DNA of 43,565 nt from LC029 sp036676475 (GCA_036676475.1 JAKFCU010000041.1:1-43565), one strand, 5' to 3'. Positions 1 through 8,849 are shown, counted from the first letter of the stretch. A program made the numbers and translations. Notes: generated from the sequence alone by a model not told the origin.

Positions 1-3
1 TTA

Positions 4-1266
4 TCAATCCACTAGAATTTTAGCGAATTTTCTTTTTCCAACCTGTATAACCATACCTGCAGTTACCAAGATTTGAGCTTGTACATCTTCAATTTTTTCT
101 TCATCGATTTTTACTCCACCCTGTTGAATCATCCTTCTTGCTTCACCAGTGGATGAAGTGAGTCCTAGTTCAACCAACAATTTGGCTATCCAAATGCTAT
201 TGTTTTCGAAGAGATCAACGGATAATTTGACTTCTGGAATATCGGTTGGTAGGGCTCGCTGCTGAAATACTCGTTTAAAATGAGCTTCTGCCTCTTCCGC
301 TGCTTCAGAACCGTGGAACATCGTGACAAAAAGCTTGGCGAGATTCATTTTGGTGTCACGCGGGTGAATGCTCTCATCCTTTAGACCATCTCGCAATGCT
401 TTCAATTCTTCATTGGATATATTAGTAACGAGTTCATAGTATTTCAGCATTAGCTCATCTGGAACCGACATGGTTTTTCCATAAATCTCTTGCGGTGCTT
501 CACTAATCCCAATATAATTTCCCAAACTCTTGCTCATCTTCTGTACGCCATCTAAGCCTTCTAGAATGGGCATTGTAATGGCGATCTGCTGCTCCTTGCC
601 ATATTCCTTTTGTAGCTGGCGACCCATGAGCAAATTAAATTTTTGATCAGTACCGCCTAGCTCAATATCACTTTCTAATGCTACAGAGTCATATCCTTGC
701 ATAAGTGGATAGAAGAATTCATGAATGCTAATCGGCAGATTGGAATGATATCGTTTAGAAAAGTCATCTCGCTCTAACATCCGTGCAACGGTTACATTCG
801 CTGCTAGCTTAACCACATCTGCAAAGTTCATCGCAGCTAACCACTGGCTGTTATAGTACACTTGTAGTTGGCTTACATCCATGACTTTAGCAAACTGCTC
901 TACATACGTTTGAGCATTTCGCTTCACATCTTCTTCCGTTAACTGTTTTCTCGTTTCGGATTTCCCTGTGGGATCGCCAATCCTTCCCGTAAAATCTCCA
1001 ATCAGAAGTTGTATGGTATGGCCTAACTCTTGAAATTGTCTTAACTTATGAAGAACAACGGTATGTCCTACATGCAAATCAGGCGCGGTAGGATCAAGTC
1101 CAAGTTTTACCTTGAGTGGGCTTCCAGTTGCAACCGATCGATTTAGCTTTTCCACTAATTCATTTTGCGGAATGATTTCAGCTACACCTCTTTGAATAAC
1201 AGCTAGCTGTCTCTCCACTTCCTTTTTTTGTTCTTCTGTTAAATTCCATTTCTTGGTTTCTGACAT
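4..1266 (-). CDS. tyrS: Tyrosyl-tRNA synthetase
   Basis: Class I aminoacyl-tRNA synthetase that charges tRNA-Tyr in the cytoplasm. The 420-residue product has the normal length for bacterial TyrRS. It shows the HIGH-type signature as HVGH (about residue 65), the KMSKS loop as KMSKSLGN (about residue 245) and a C-terminal S4-like RNA-binding domain (about residues 350-420, with GGVKID). The ATG at 1266 follows a GGAGGG ribosome site. The gene is preceded by a T-box leader on the same strand, so tyrosine starvation should raise its expression. A copy of the 51-bp repeat lies between the leader terminator and the ribosome site. The position next to a class A PBP and near acsA-acuBC-ccpA matches the Bacillales arrangement. 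Confidence 0.97.
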   Translation of the reverse strand: MSETKKWNLTEEQKKEVERQLAVIQRGVAEIIPQNELVEKLNRSVATGSPLKVKLGLDPTAPDLHVGHTVVLHKLRQFQELGHTIQLLIGDFTGRIGDPTGKSETRKQLTEEDVKRNAQTYVEQFAKVMDVSQLQVYYNSQWLAAMNFADVVKLAANVTVARMLERDDFSKRYHSNLPISIHEFFYPLMQGYDSVALESDIELGGTDQKFNLLMGRQLQKEYGKEQQIAITMPILEGLDGVQKMSKSLGNYIGISEAPQEIYGKTMSVPDELMLKYYELVTNISNEELKALRDGLKDESIHPRDTKMNLAKLFVTMFHGSEAAEEAEAHFKRVFQQRALPTDIPEVKLSVDLFENNSIWIAKLLVELGLTSSTGEARRMIQQGGVKIDEEKIEDVQAQILVTAGMVIQVGKRKFAKILVD

Positions 1267-1290
1267 CTCTACAGACCCTCCTCTATCTAC

Positions 1291-1330
1291 AAGAAAGCTA
1301 CTAGTGCAGCCTTATGCGTATTATTCATTT
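1291..1330 (+). repeat. 51-bp interspersed repeat, partial copy
   Basis: The sequence begins AAGAAAGCTACTAGTGCAGC and continues CTTATGCGTATTATT, matching the repeat consensus over its first 35 bases or so and then diverging. It lies between the T-box terminator and the tyrS ribosome site, in the opposite orientation to the copy at 1539-1589. Confidence 0.75.
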
Positions 1331-1344
1331 AAATGGAAAAAATA

Positions 1345-1539
1345 AAAAAGGCACCTCATCCTCTTAGGGACGAGATGCACGCTCGCGGTACCACCCTAAT
1401 TGAAGAACCGTTCATTGTTCTTCCTCTTTCCATGACAATAACTCCAGGCTGTAATTCTTCTCTATTACTGGATCGGTTTGCACCCGCCACCGACTCTCTG
1501 ATCCAGTCTAATAGAAAATACTAGGACCCTTCAACGTTT
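1345..1539 (-). promoter_or_regulatory. T-box leader of tyrS
   Basis: Read on the minus strand, the canonical T-box core AGGGTGGTACCGCG lies at about 1382-1400. It is followed by a terminator hairpin (arms CATCTCGTCCC and GGATGAGGTG) and a T-run at 1345-1380. Upstream there is a long Stem I with AGTA and GAA elements that resemble the specifier-loop S-turn. A TAC triplet followed by A at 1451-1453 fits a tyrosine specifier. Uncharged tRNA-Tyr would pair with the specifier and the T-box and favour the antiterminator. A TATAAT-like -10 lies at 1644-1649 on the minus strand, but no convincing -35 was found. Confidence 0.92.
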
Positions 1540-1589
1540 ACATTTATTAGAAAGTATTATACGCATATAAATACGCCAGAAGCTTTCTT
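1539..1589 (-). repeat. 51-bp interspersed repeat, reverse copy
   Basis: Its reverse complement starts AAGAAAGCTTCTGGCG and keeps the TATGCGTATAATACTT core; the middle is diverged. It lies inside the presumed transcribed leader of tyrS, upstream of Stem I, and is inverted relative to the copy at 1291-1330. Confidence 0.75.
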
Positions 1590-1676
1590 ACGATTAATGA
1601 AATTCTATATTAATGATTACCATAAAATAAATATAAATGCAACATTATAGACAGAATTCGATATATTCCGCTACAA

Positions 1677-1706
1677 TTCACCTTCATTTGCGTATTGTGA
1701 TATAAT
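1677..1706 (+). promoter_or_regulatory. SigA-type promoter of the PBP gene
   Basis: TTCACC (1677-1682) and a perfect TATAAT (1701-1706) are separated by 18 bases. The PBP ribosome site GGGAGGAAA and start codon lie about 35 bases downstream. The -35 matches the consensus at only four of six bases. Confidence 0.6.
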
Positions 1707-1741
1707 ATGATAAGCATGGAGCACTTCTAGGGAGGAAATCT

Positions 1742-4657
1742 ATGACCATTGATAATCAAAATAAGGATAAGCCTAAGACGAAACGAACACCATGGCAAAT
1801 CCTATGGACAATGACCAAATTTGCCTTTTTATTAATTTTAATGGGAGGTCTTTTTGCAGGAGGTGGAGCAACAGGATATGTCGCTTCCCTTGTGAAGGAT
1901 GATCCTGTTCGTTCCTATGAAGAAATTAGCGAAAAGGTGTTTTCTAATTATTTAACTGGTTTTGCTTATTTTCAGGATAAAGCTCTGATCGGTCAATTGC
2001 GGGCCGAGGAAGATCGGCGTCTTGTCAAAAAAGATGAGGTTTCTCCACACCTTATTAACGCAATTATCGCAACAGAAGACCGCCATTTTTATGAACATCG
2101 GGGTATTGATCCGAAGGCTACCGTTCGAGCAACCTTGCAGGATATTCTAGGAACTACCGTTCAAACGGGAGGAAGCACCTTAACTCAACAGTTAATCAAG
2201 CAAACGATTCTTTCCCCGAAGGTCAGTCACGAACGAAAGGCTAAAGAAATATTTCTTGCCTTGCGGCTAGAAAGGATGTTTTCAAAAGATCAAATTCTTG
2301 AAGCTTATATGAATGAAATGTATTTCGGTCAAAGCGCGAATGGTTCCAACATCTATGGGGTACAAGCTGCAGCAAAAGGCATCTTTGGAGTGGATGCGAA
2401 GGACCTCAATATATCTCAGGCCGCTTATATCGGCGGTATGCTTCAAGCCCCTTCGCGTTATATCCCATTTAATAAAGACGGATTAAAGGCAGGACTAAAT
2501 AGACAAAAAATTGTTCTTGACCGGATGCTAGAAAATGGCTACATTACCGAAGGCCAGCTAAAAGAAGCACAAAGCTACAAGATTGAGGCCAATCTGGCCA
2601 AAAGTAAACCAAAAGCATATAGTCAATATCCCTTTTTAATGATGGAAATTGAGGATCGTGCTGCTCGTGTTCTTTTAGATCAAGAAATTGCCCAGGATCC
2701 TAAATTGAATAAGGATACCATGTCTCGACAGGAGTATAGAGAACTACTCGATAATAAGCGGAAAGAAGTTCTTCGTGGAGGCTATCATATCTATACTACG
2801 ATAGACAAAAGCATCTACGAAATGATGACTTCAATTGCCGAAAATCCGGACAATTTTGGGCCCAATCGCAATTATAAAGCTCGATTTGACAATGAAACTA
2901 AGGAAGTAAAAGATGCCTTAGAAGAAGTAGGCGCTTCACTCATTGATAATAAAACAGGTGCCATTCTCGGTTTCATAGGTGGACGTGATTTTAAGGTACA
3001 ACAAATCAATCATACTACCAGACCCAGACAACCTGGTTCAGCTATGAAGCCCATTGCTGCTTATGCTCCTGCCTTTGAATTGGGACTGCTCCAGCCAGGA
3101 ACAGCTATTGACGATGCACCTCTTGCCTTGGAAAACGGAGTTGGTAATCCACCCCATTATCCAGCTAACTGGAACAATAAATTTCAAGGTTTAATTACCG
3201 CAAGGGAAGCATTAAGACAGTCTTATAACATTCCTGCGATCAAGGCTTATTTACAAGTCGGTATTCCAGATGCCCTTGGATATGTAGAAAAAATGGGCGT
3301 CACAACACTTATTACGCCAAAGGATAATCCACGATCGAATGATTTTCAGGCTAAAACAGGCGTCATCGGCGGGTTAACACAAGGTCTAACTGTCGAAGAG
3401 ATTACGAATGCATACTCCGTTTTCCCGAATCAAGGTTCCCTCTTAGATGCTTATCTGATAGAACGAATTGAAAATGATGAGGGCGAAACCATTTTTGAGC
3501 ATTCGATATCTCCACAAACCGTTTTCTCTGAACAGACAGCTTATTTGACAACAGATATGATGAGAACCGTTGTGAAAAGCGGGACAGGGGCTTCCATTCA
3601 AAAAATAATCAAGGGAAATCGTGATATTGCCGGAAAAACCGGAACCACTAACGATGATGTAGATTCCTGGTTTGTGGGCTATAACCCTGAGGTTACACTA
3701 GGGGTATGGATTGGTTATGACATTCCGTATACTTTGAGCAAATCCAAGCCACCAAGATCCCTTCAAGTTTGGGGAAAGGTTATGAATGGTCTATTTGAGC
3801 TTTATCCAGAACGTTATCCGAAAGAATCGAAATTCACTCAACCACAAGGCATTGTTTCTCGATCGGTTTGCCGTGTTTCCGGTAAACTTCCTACTGAATT
3901 GTGTCAACAAGCCGGAACGGTTGTAACCGAAATATTCAATCAAAATTTTGTTCCTACCGAAACCTGTGATATACATGTTCAGGCCAGAATGATTCCATAT
4001 AATGATAAAATGTATATTGCAAAAGCGGGAACCCCTGAAGACATGGTTCAAGAGAAAATTGGTATAAAATCACCTGAACCAATCAAGCTTCCGGCAAATC
4101 CTGGACGATATAAAATGTCATTCAAAACGCTGGACTGGGAAAACCGATTACCGGATGAAGAGGATCCTAGAACTGATGATGGAAACGCGCCTACTTCTCC
4201 ACAAGGAGTGGAGGTTAAATCAGATGGTAAAGTGGTTTGGGTTGCCAACCCGGAAACTGATGTTGTAGGTTACCGAATCTATCGCTCCGATTTAGGTGAG
4301 CCTTTTGACAAAACAGGAGTTGTTCTACAACCTGCTGAAAAAAGCTTTACTCTAGCCAAACAAGGCTTGTATTATGTCACAGCAGTTGATGTAGCGGGTA
4401 AAGAGTCGGCCCCATCTGAGACCGTTGAGTTCGGCCAAACTCAACCTGCAGAAGAATCGGACATTCCTGACTTTGATGGATTGCCTTCTGACCCGACTAA
4501 TCCAATGGATAATAATATCCTTCCGTTAGATCCAACACAATCGCTAGGAGAAAATCCAAAAAAATCGAAAGAACAAAATAAACCAAATAAACCTAACAAT
4601 TCAACAATCGAGGATCATTCTTTATCTATTCCAATCACACCTCCGGTCAACCCGTAG
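1742..4657 (+). CDS. Class A penicillin-binding protein (PBP1A/PonA family)
   Basis: Bifunctional peptidoglycan glycosyltransferase and transpeptidase anchored in the membrane. A short basic cytoplasmic tail is followed by one membrane segment (about residues 24-48). The GT51 domain carries the catalytic Glu112 in EDRHFYEHRGID and the motif GGSTLTQQL. The transpeptidase domain has Ser433 in GSAMK, the SYN motif at Ser494, and KTGTT starting at Lys632. A fibronectin type III-like domain lies at about residues 820-900, followed by a Pro/Asn/Lys-rich tail. At 971 residues it is somewhat longer than PonA of B. subtilis, mainly from the tail. A GGGAGG ribosome site fixes the ATG at 1742. It is monocistronic, with its own promoter and terminator. 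Confidence 0.95.
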   Translation: MTIDNQNKDKPKTKRTPWQILWTMTKFAFLLILMGGLFAGGGATGYVASLVKDDPVRSYEEISEKVFSNYLTGFAYFQDKALIGQLRAEEDRRLVKKDEVSPHLINAIIATEDRHFYEHRGIDPKATVRATLQDILGTTVQTGGSTLTQQLIKQTILSPKVSHERKAKEIFLALRLERMFSKDQILEAYMNEMYFGQSANGSNIYGVQAAAKGIFGVDAKDLNISQAAYIGGMLQAPSRYIPFNKDGLKAGLNRQKIVLDRMLENGYITEGQLKEAQSYKIEANLAKSKPKAYSQYPFLMMEIEDRAARVLLDQEIAQDPKLNKDTMSRQEYRELLDNKRKEVLRGGYHIYTTIDKSIYEMMTSIAENPDNFGPNRNYKARFDNETKEVKDALEEVGASLIDNKTGAILGFIGGRDFKVQQINHTTRPRQPGSAMKPIAAYAPAFELGLLQPGTAIDDAPLALENGVGNPPHYPANWNNKFQGLITAREALRQSYNIPAIKAYLQVGIPDALGYVEKMGVTTLITPKDNPRSNDFQAKTGVIGGLTQGLTVEEITNAYSVFPNQGSLLDAYLIERIENDEGETIFEHSISPQTVFSEQTAYLTTDMMRTVVKSGTGASIQKIIKGNRDIAGKTGTTNDDVDSWFVGYNPEVTLGVWIGYDIPYTLSKSKPPRSLQVWGKVMNGLFELYPERYPKESKFTQPQGIVSRSVCRVSGKLPTELCQQAGTVVTEIFNQNFVPTETCDIHVQARMIPYNDKMYIAKAGTPEDMVQEKIGIKSPEPIKLPANPGRYKMSFKTLDWENRLPDEEDPRTDDGNAPTSPQGVEVKSDGKVVWVANPETDVVGYRIYRSDLGEPFDKTGVVLQPAEKSFTLAKQGLYYVTAVDVAGKESAPSETVEFGQTQPAEESDIPDFDGLPSDPTNPMDNNILPLDPTQSLGENPKKSKEQNKPNKPNNSTIEDHSLSIPITPPVNP

Positions 4658-4663
4658 GGAATA

Positions 4664-4703
4664 AAAAAAGCTGTCTTGCAAAACGCAAAACAGCTTTTTT
4701 TTA
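4664..4703 (+). terminator. Rho-independent terminator of the PBP gene
   Basis: Inverted arms AAAAGCTGT and ACAGCTTTT with a loop of about ten bases end in a run of eight T. It starts a few bases after the PBP stop codon. Confidence 0.9.
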
Positions 4704-4751
4704 CTTATTAAAAAGTATTATACGCATAGGGCTTCGCTAGTTACTTTCTTA
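4701..4751 (-). repeat. 51-bp interspersed repeat, reverse copy
   Basis: The reverse complement keeps AAGAAAG, GCCCTATGCGTATAATACTT and the terminal ATAAGTAA, with changes in the GCTACTGGC arm. It begins at the T-run of the PBP terminator. Confidence 0.8.
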
Positions 4752-4812
4752 GATTACACCATCATCTTCCAGGGTATACTAGGAATAGTCTATACAAAAG
4801 TTGGTGTTGTTC

Positions 4813-4929
4813 ATGTATCGGGATAAACCTGTGGTTCCCAAGGATTTTTATATTGGTTTGGTAAACGGTATATTCTTTAGTATTCCACTTTGGTTGCTTA
4901 TTTTCTGGGCTATATACTCTGCAGGATGA
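4813..4929 (+). CDS. Putative 38-residue single-pass membrane peptide
   Basis: The reading frame starts MYRDKPVVPKDFYIGLVNG and continues with one strongly hydrophobic segment (about residues 19-35, with FFSIPLWLLIFWAIY). A short basic/acidic N-terminus followed by a hydrophobic helix is typical of small bacterial membrane proteins. A TATACT -10-like box at 4775-4780 has a TTACAC box 15 bases upstream, which is short spacing. I see no strong ribosome site, and TTG or GTG codons just upstream (4801, 4804) are alternative starts. Function is unknown. The gene sits between the PBP terminator and the tandem repeats. Confidence 0.45.
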   Translation: MYRDKPVVPKDFYIGLVNGIFFSIPLWLLIFWAIYSAG

Positions 4930-4946
4930 AACGGAAATTACCATTT

Positions 4947-4997
4947 AAGAAAGCTACTGGCGCAGCCTTATGCGTATAATACTTGACCGATAAGTAT
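4947..4997 (+). repeat. 51-bp interspersed repeat, tandem copy 1
   Basis: Full-length copy: AAGAAAGCTACTGGCGCAGC, then CTTATGCGTATAATACTT, then GACCGATAAGTAT. It contains three successive inverted repeats: GCTAC/GCAGC, TTAT/ATAA and ATACTT/AAGTAT. Confidence 0.9.
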
Positions 4998-5048
4998 AAG
5001 AAAGCTACTGGCGTAGCCTTATGCGTATTATACTTGACCGATAAGTAT
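4998..5048 (+). repeat. 51-bp interspersed repeat, tandem copy 2
   Basis: Starts at the base after copy 1 and differs from it at two positions (GCGTAG for GCGCAG; TATTATA for TATAATA). It abuts the acsA terminator. Confidence 0.9.
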
Positions 5049-5087
5049 AAAAAAAGAGTCAGCAATCATTTGCTGACTCTTTTTCAT
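5049..5087 (-). terminator. Terminator of acsA (looks bidirectional)
   Basis: Perfect arms AAAGAGTCAGCAA and TTGCTGACTCTTT are flanked by A and T runs on both sides. It lies just beyond the acsA stop codon. Confidence 0.88.
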
Positions 5088-5092
5088 GCCTA

Positions 5093-6820
5093 TTAATCTT
5101 CCATGGTTGATAAGTCACCCGTTGGTAAGCCAAGTTCCCATGCTTTAAGAACACGACGCATGATCTTTCCGGAACGAGTCTTAGGAAGCTTATCCTTTAC
5201 CTCGATTTCTCTTGGAGCTGCATGTGCCGCTAACCCAGTTTTTACAAAGTTACGAATTTCTTCTAATAGTTCATCTGAAAGTACATAACCATCCCTTAAG
5301 GAGATAAAGGCTTTAATAATTTCTCCGCGGATAGCATCTGGTTTCCCGATTACTCCAGCTTCTGCTACAGCAGGATGTTCTACGAGCTTGCTTTCTACTT
5401 CAAATGGTCCCACTCTTTCCCCTGCAGTCATAATAACATCATCTACACGGCCTTGGAACCAGAAATATCCTTCTTCATCCATGTATGCAGAATCACCGGA
5501 TACATACCATCCTTGCAATTGGAAATACTCTTCATACTTGGAAGGATTATTCCAAACTTTTCTCATCATGGAAGGCCATCCTGATCTAATCGCGAGGTTC
5601 CCCATTCGATTTGGAGGTAAAACATTTCCTTCATCATCGACGATGGCAGCTTGTACACCTGGAATAGGTTTACCCATGGAACCTGGTTTAACTCCCATAC
5701 AAGGATAATTACATATCAATTGTGCACCTGTCTCGGTCATCCACCATGTATCATGGATACGCTTTTCAAATACTCTCATTCCCCAGTGTACAACTTCTGG
5801 ATTAAGGGGCTCACCCACACTTAGGATATGACGTAAATTGGACAGGTCATATTGCTTCATCATCTCATCACCGGAGCCCATTAACATCCGGAATGCAGTC
5901 GGTGCACTATACCAAACGGTTACACTATATTTTTCAAGGGTCGAATACCAATCCTGAGGGCTAAATCTTCCACCGCGAACGACATTCGAAGCCCCAATTA
6001 GCCATGGCCCAAAGATACCGTAGGAAGTACCGGTTACCCAACCAGGATCAGCTGTACACCAATAAACATCCTCTTCTTGAAGGTCTAATACCCATTTAGC
6101 GGTTTGATAATGTTGAATCATTGCATTATGAACATGCAATACACCTTTAGGCTTTCCAGTAGAACCCGAGGTATAATGGAGAATTAAACCATCCTCACGG
6201 TCGACCCATTCAATCTCTAGTTTATCACTAGCCTCAGCCATGGCATCACGGAAGGATATTTGCCCTTCTTGTAATTCCTCTACATCGCCAACCAAGATCA
6301 CGTGCTTAAGAGAAGGTAGTTCGGAGACTGGAATTCTTTTCAATAATTCAGGTGTTGTAACAATCGCCACGGCATCGCTATCTGCTAATCGATCCCGCAC
6401 TGCATTTTCCATAAAGGCTTCAAAAAGCGGCCCAACAATGGCTCCCACTTTAACGGCCCCTAGAACTCCATAATATACTTCAGGGGAACGCGGCATAAAT
6501 ACGAATACCCGGTCACCTTTACTTATTCCTAGACTCCTTAATACATTACCAAATTTATTTGAAAGCTTTTTCATTTCAAGGAATGTATACTTTTCATCTC
6601 GATTAGCATCGCTATAATATAATGCAACTTTATTCTTTCTGTAGGTTTCACAATGTCTGTCAATTGCTTCAAAAGCGAGGTTTACTTTTCCTGTTTCATA
6701 CCATGAGAATTCCTTTTCAACTTCTGTCCAATCAAAATTCTTATAAGCCTCATCATAGTTGACTAGATTGTTTTTCCCTTCCATTACCGGTAATGTTATC
6801 GTTTGCATCTCACTCTTCAT
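5093..6820 (-). CDS. acsA: Acetyl-CoA synthetase AcsA
   Basis: AMP-forming ligase that activates acetate to acetyl-CoA through acetyl-AMP. The 575-residue protein has the P-loop-like motif YTSGSTGKPKG, the YVSGD-type motif and the catalytic lysine motif TRSGKIMRR. Lys552 in that motif is the residue that is acetylated and deacetylated in the Bacillus AcuA/AcuC system. It is divergent from acuBC, which encodes the deacetylase, as in B. subtilis. The start is uncertain: GGGGAG directly abuts the ATG at 6820, so the in-frame ATG at 6808 is possible. A promoter lies about 60 bases upstream. CcpA control is known for this family in Bacillus, but I did not find a clear cre site. Confidence 0.95.
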   Translation of the reverse strand: MKSEMQTITLPVMEGKNNLVNYDEAYKNFDWTEVEKEFSWYETGKVNLAFEAIDRHCETYRKNKVALYYSDANRDEKYTFLEMKKLSNKFGNVLRSLGISKGDRVFVFMPRSPEVYYGVLGAVKVGAIVGPLFEAFMENAVRDRLADSDAVAIVTTPELLKRIPVSELPSLKHVILVGDVEELQEGQISFRDAMAEASDKLEIEWVDREDGLILHYTSGSTGKPKGVLHVHNAMIQHYQTAKWVLDLQEEDVYWCTADPGWVTGTSYGIFGPWLIGASNVVRGGRFSPQDWYSTLEKYSVTVWYSAPTAFRMLMGSGDEMMKQYDLSNLRHILSVGEPLNPEVVHWGMRVFEKRIHDTWWMTETGAQLICNYPCMGVKPGSMGKPIPGVQAAIVDDEGNVLPPNRMGNLAIRSGWPSMMRKVWNNPSKYEEYFQLQGWYVSGDSAYMDEEGYFWFQGRVDDVIMTAGERVGPFEVESKLVEHPAVAEAGVIGKPDAIRGEIIKAFISLRDGYVLSDELLEEIRNFVKTGLAAHAAPREIEVKDKLPKTRSGKIMRRVLKAWELGLPTGDLSTMED

Positions 6821-6877
6821 CTCCCCACTTATTTATCTACTGACTTTCCTATCTTGTTGCTGTTCATAGATGTTCAT

Positions 6878-6905
6878 ATTATATCATAATATATAATTTT
6901 CTCAA
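6878..6905 (-). promoter_or_regulatory. SigA-type promoter of acsA
   Basis: On the minus strand TTGAGA (6905-6900) and TATAAT (6883-6878) are separated by 16 bases, with the start region of acsA downstream. Confidence 0.65.
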
Positions 6906-7050
6906 TTTTATTTTTTCGTACTTTGTATCGATTTTATGACAAATGTGTTTTCTTATTCTTTTATAGAAGAAGCTTATGTATAATTTTATAAATGATTGTA
7001 TTTCGTTCAATTCCTGAGCGAACTCGCGCAGTCAAAAGGGGGAGACACTC

Positions 7051-7695
7051 ATGCTTATCGAAGACATTATGAACCGAAATGTAATCACCGTAAAACCTTC
7101 TGACACTATTCGTCTGGCTATGCTCTTAACTGCTCAACATCGAATTCGCCACTTACCAGTTACAGACGAAGCCGGAAAGCTAGTTGGGATTATATCTGAT
7201 CGTGATTTAAGAGATGCTTGTCCTTCTAAGCTTGAAGAATCCCAAGACGAACAAATTTATAACCGCATCATTGAAGAGATCATGCACAAGCATGTAATTA
7301 CAGCCCACCCCTTGGATTTTGTAGAAGAGGCTGCTCATACTTTATATGAAAGTAAAATTGGCTGTCTGCCTGTTGTTGATCAGGATGAATTGAAAGGCAT
7401 CCTAACTGAAACAGACATCCTGCATACTTTGGTCGAACTGATGGGGGTACACTACCCTAGCTCTCATGTTGAGGTAGAAGTCGATGATCGACCAGGCATG
7501 CTTGCGGACGTAGCCGCTGTGTTTAAACAAATACGATCTAACGTGAATAGTGTTTGGGTTTATCCTGGTTGCCGTCACGGGAAAAAGAATCTCGTTTTCC
7601 GTGTGCAAACATTTGATACAAGAAAGCTAACCAGAAATTTGGAAGAAGCAGGATACCATGTCATTTGGCCCAAAGAACCAGGTGATACCTTATGA
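7051..7695 (+). CDS. acuB: AcuB, CBS-ACT regulatory protein
   Basis: Protein of 214 residues with two CBS domains (about residues 1-60 and 75-130) followed by an ACT domain (about residues 138-210, beginning VEVEVDDRPGMLADV). CBS pairs usually bind adenosine nucleotides. In Bacillus, acuB belongs to the acetoin/acetate utilisation operon acuABC and its exact role is unsettled. The start ATG follows AAAGGGGGAG. A TATAAT at 6979-6984 is a likely -10. The stop codon overlaps the acuC start (ATGA), so the two are translationally coupled. Unlike B. subtilis, no acuA lies between acsA and acuB. Confidence 0.93.
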   Translation: MLIEDIMNRNVITVKPSDTIRLAMLLTAQHRIRHLPVTDEAGKLVGIISDRDLRDACPSKLEESQDEQIYNRIIEEIMHKHVITAHPLDFVEEAAHTLYESKIGCLPVVDQDELKGILTETDILHTLVELMGVHYPSSHVEVEVDDRPGMLADVAAVFKQIRSNVNSVWVYPGCRHGKKNLVFRVQTFDTRKLTRNLEEAGYHVIWPKEPGDTL

Positions 7696-8849
7696 GACCT
7701 TCTTGCCTCTTTATTCATAGCGATATCTTTCAAGATTACAAATTTAATGAAGAACATCCCTTTAATCAGAAGAGACTGGATTTAACGTTCGATTTAATTC
7801 AAAAGCTAAATCTGATCCAGCCTGAATTTGTAGTAAAGCCCCGCTATGCTACAGACGAAGAACTTGCATTGATTCATGATCCAAATTATATCCAAGCCGT
7901 AAGGGAGTCAGGACATTCTGAGACCCTATTGCCCATAGCCTCTAGCTATGGGTTAGGGACGGAAGATACCCCTACCTTTCCCATGATGCATGAAGCCACT
8001 TCCTTAGTGGTTGGGGGTACCCTCCGCGCAGCTGAATTAGTCATGTCCGGAGATTGTGACCATGCGGTCAATTTGGCTGGCGGACTTCATCATGGATTTA
8101 GTGGACGAGCTTCCGGTTTTTGTGTTTATAATGACTGCTCTGTAGTGATTGCCTTTCTACGGAAACACTACGATGCCCGTGTCCTCTATATTGATACAGA
8201 TGCCCACCATGGCGACGGAGTTCAATGGACATTTTATGATGACCCAAATGTATTATGTCTATCCATTCATGAGACAGGAAAATATCTATTCCCTGGAACT
8301 GGGAGCATTACCGAAAGAGGGGATGGACAAGGTTATGGTTTTAGCGTCAATCTACCTTTGGAACCGTTCACAGAGGATGATTCTTGGATAGAAGCGTATC
8401 ATACCGTTGTCACTCAAGTGGCAAGGGGCTTTAAACCTGATGTCATTGTTACCCAAAATGGCTGTGACGGTCATTTTCTTGATCCATTAACACATCTTTC
8501 TTGTTCTATGGAAATCTATCGTCAAATTCCCAAGCTCGCGCACCAACTGGCCCATGAGCTATGTTCTGGGCGTTTAATTGCCACAGGTGGCGGCGGGTAT
8601 GATATTTGGCGAGTCGTTCCGAGGGCTTGGACAATACTATGGGCCGAACTATCCGGCCAACCGATAGAAGAGAATCTGATTCTTCCTTCTACCTGGATTG
8701 ATAAGTGGCAGGCACAAAGCCCAGTGCCATTACCTAAAACCATGTTTGACCCTTCAGAGATCCTACCTCATATACCGAGAAAACCGGAAATAATGAGTAA
8801 AAATCGGCTTACGACCGAAAAAGCATTGTTGTATTGTCCCAAAGGGTAG
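7692..8849 (+). CDS. acuC: AcuC, class I histone-deacetylase-like protein deacetylase
   Basis: Zinc-dependent deacetylase of the arginase/HDAC fold, 385 residues. It shows the HDAC motifs: LHHGFSGRASGFCVYND (catalytic His-His region), DTDAHHGDGVQ (zinc-binding Asp and His) and GTGSITERGDG. In B. subtilis AcuC removes the acetyl group from the active-site lysine of AcsA and so reactivates it. The position next to divergent acsA supports the same role. It overlaps acuB by four bases and is followed by a bidirectional terminator. The partner acetyltransferase gene acuA is not in the window. Confidence 0.95.
   Translation: MRPSCLFIHSDIFQDYKFNEEHPFNQKRLDLTFDLIQKLNLIQPEFVVKPRYATDEELALIHDPNYIQAVRESGHSETLLPIASSYGLGTEDTPTFPMMHEATSLVVGGTLRAAELVMSGDCDHAVNLAGGLHHGFSGRASGFCVYNDCSVVIAFLRKHYDARVLYIDTDAHHGDGVQWTFYDDPNVLCLSIHETGKYLFPGTGSITERGDGQGYGFSVNLPLEPFTEDDSWIEAYHTVVTQVARGFKPDVIVTQNGCDGHFLDPLTHLSCSMEIYRQIPKLAHQLAHELCSGRLIATGGGGYDIWRVVPRAWTILWAELSGQPIEENLILPSTWIDKWQAQSPVPLPKTMFDPSEILPHIPRKPEIMSKNRLTTEKALLYCPKG

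Noticed and set aside
1333..1524. Open frame of 63 codons on the plus strand
   Set aside because: It lies wholly within the T-box leader of tyrS and its sequence is explained by Stem I, the T-box and the terminator.
6821..7050. Possible cre sites for CcpA between acsA and acuB
   Set aside because: Several partial matches were seen, but none has the central CG with both conserved arms, so I do not report one.
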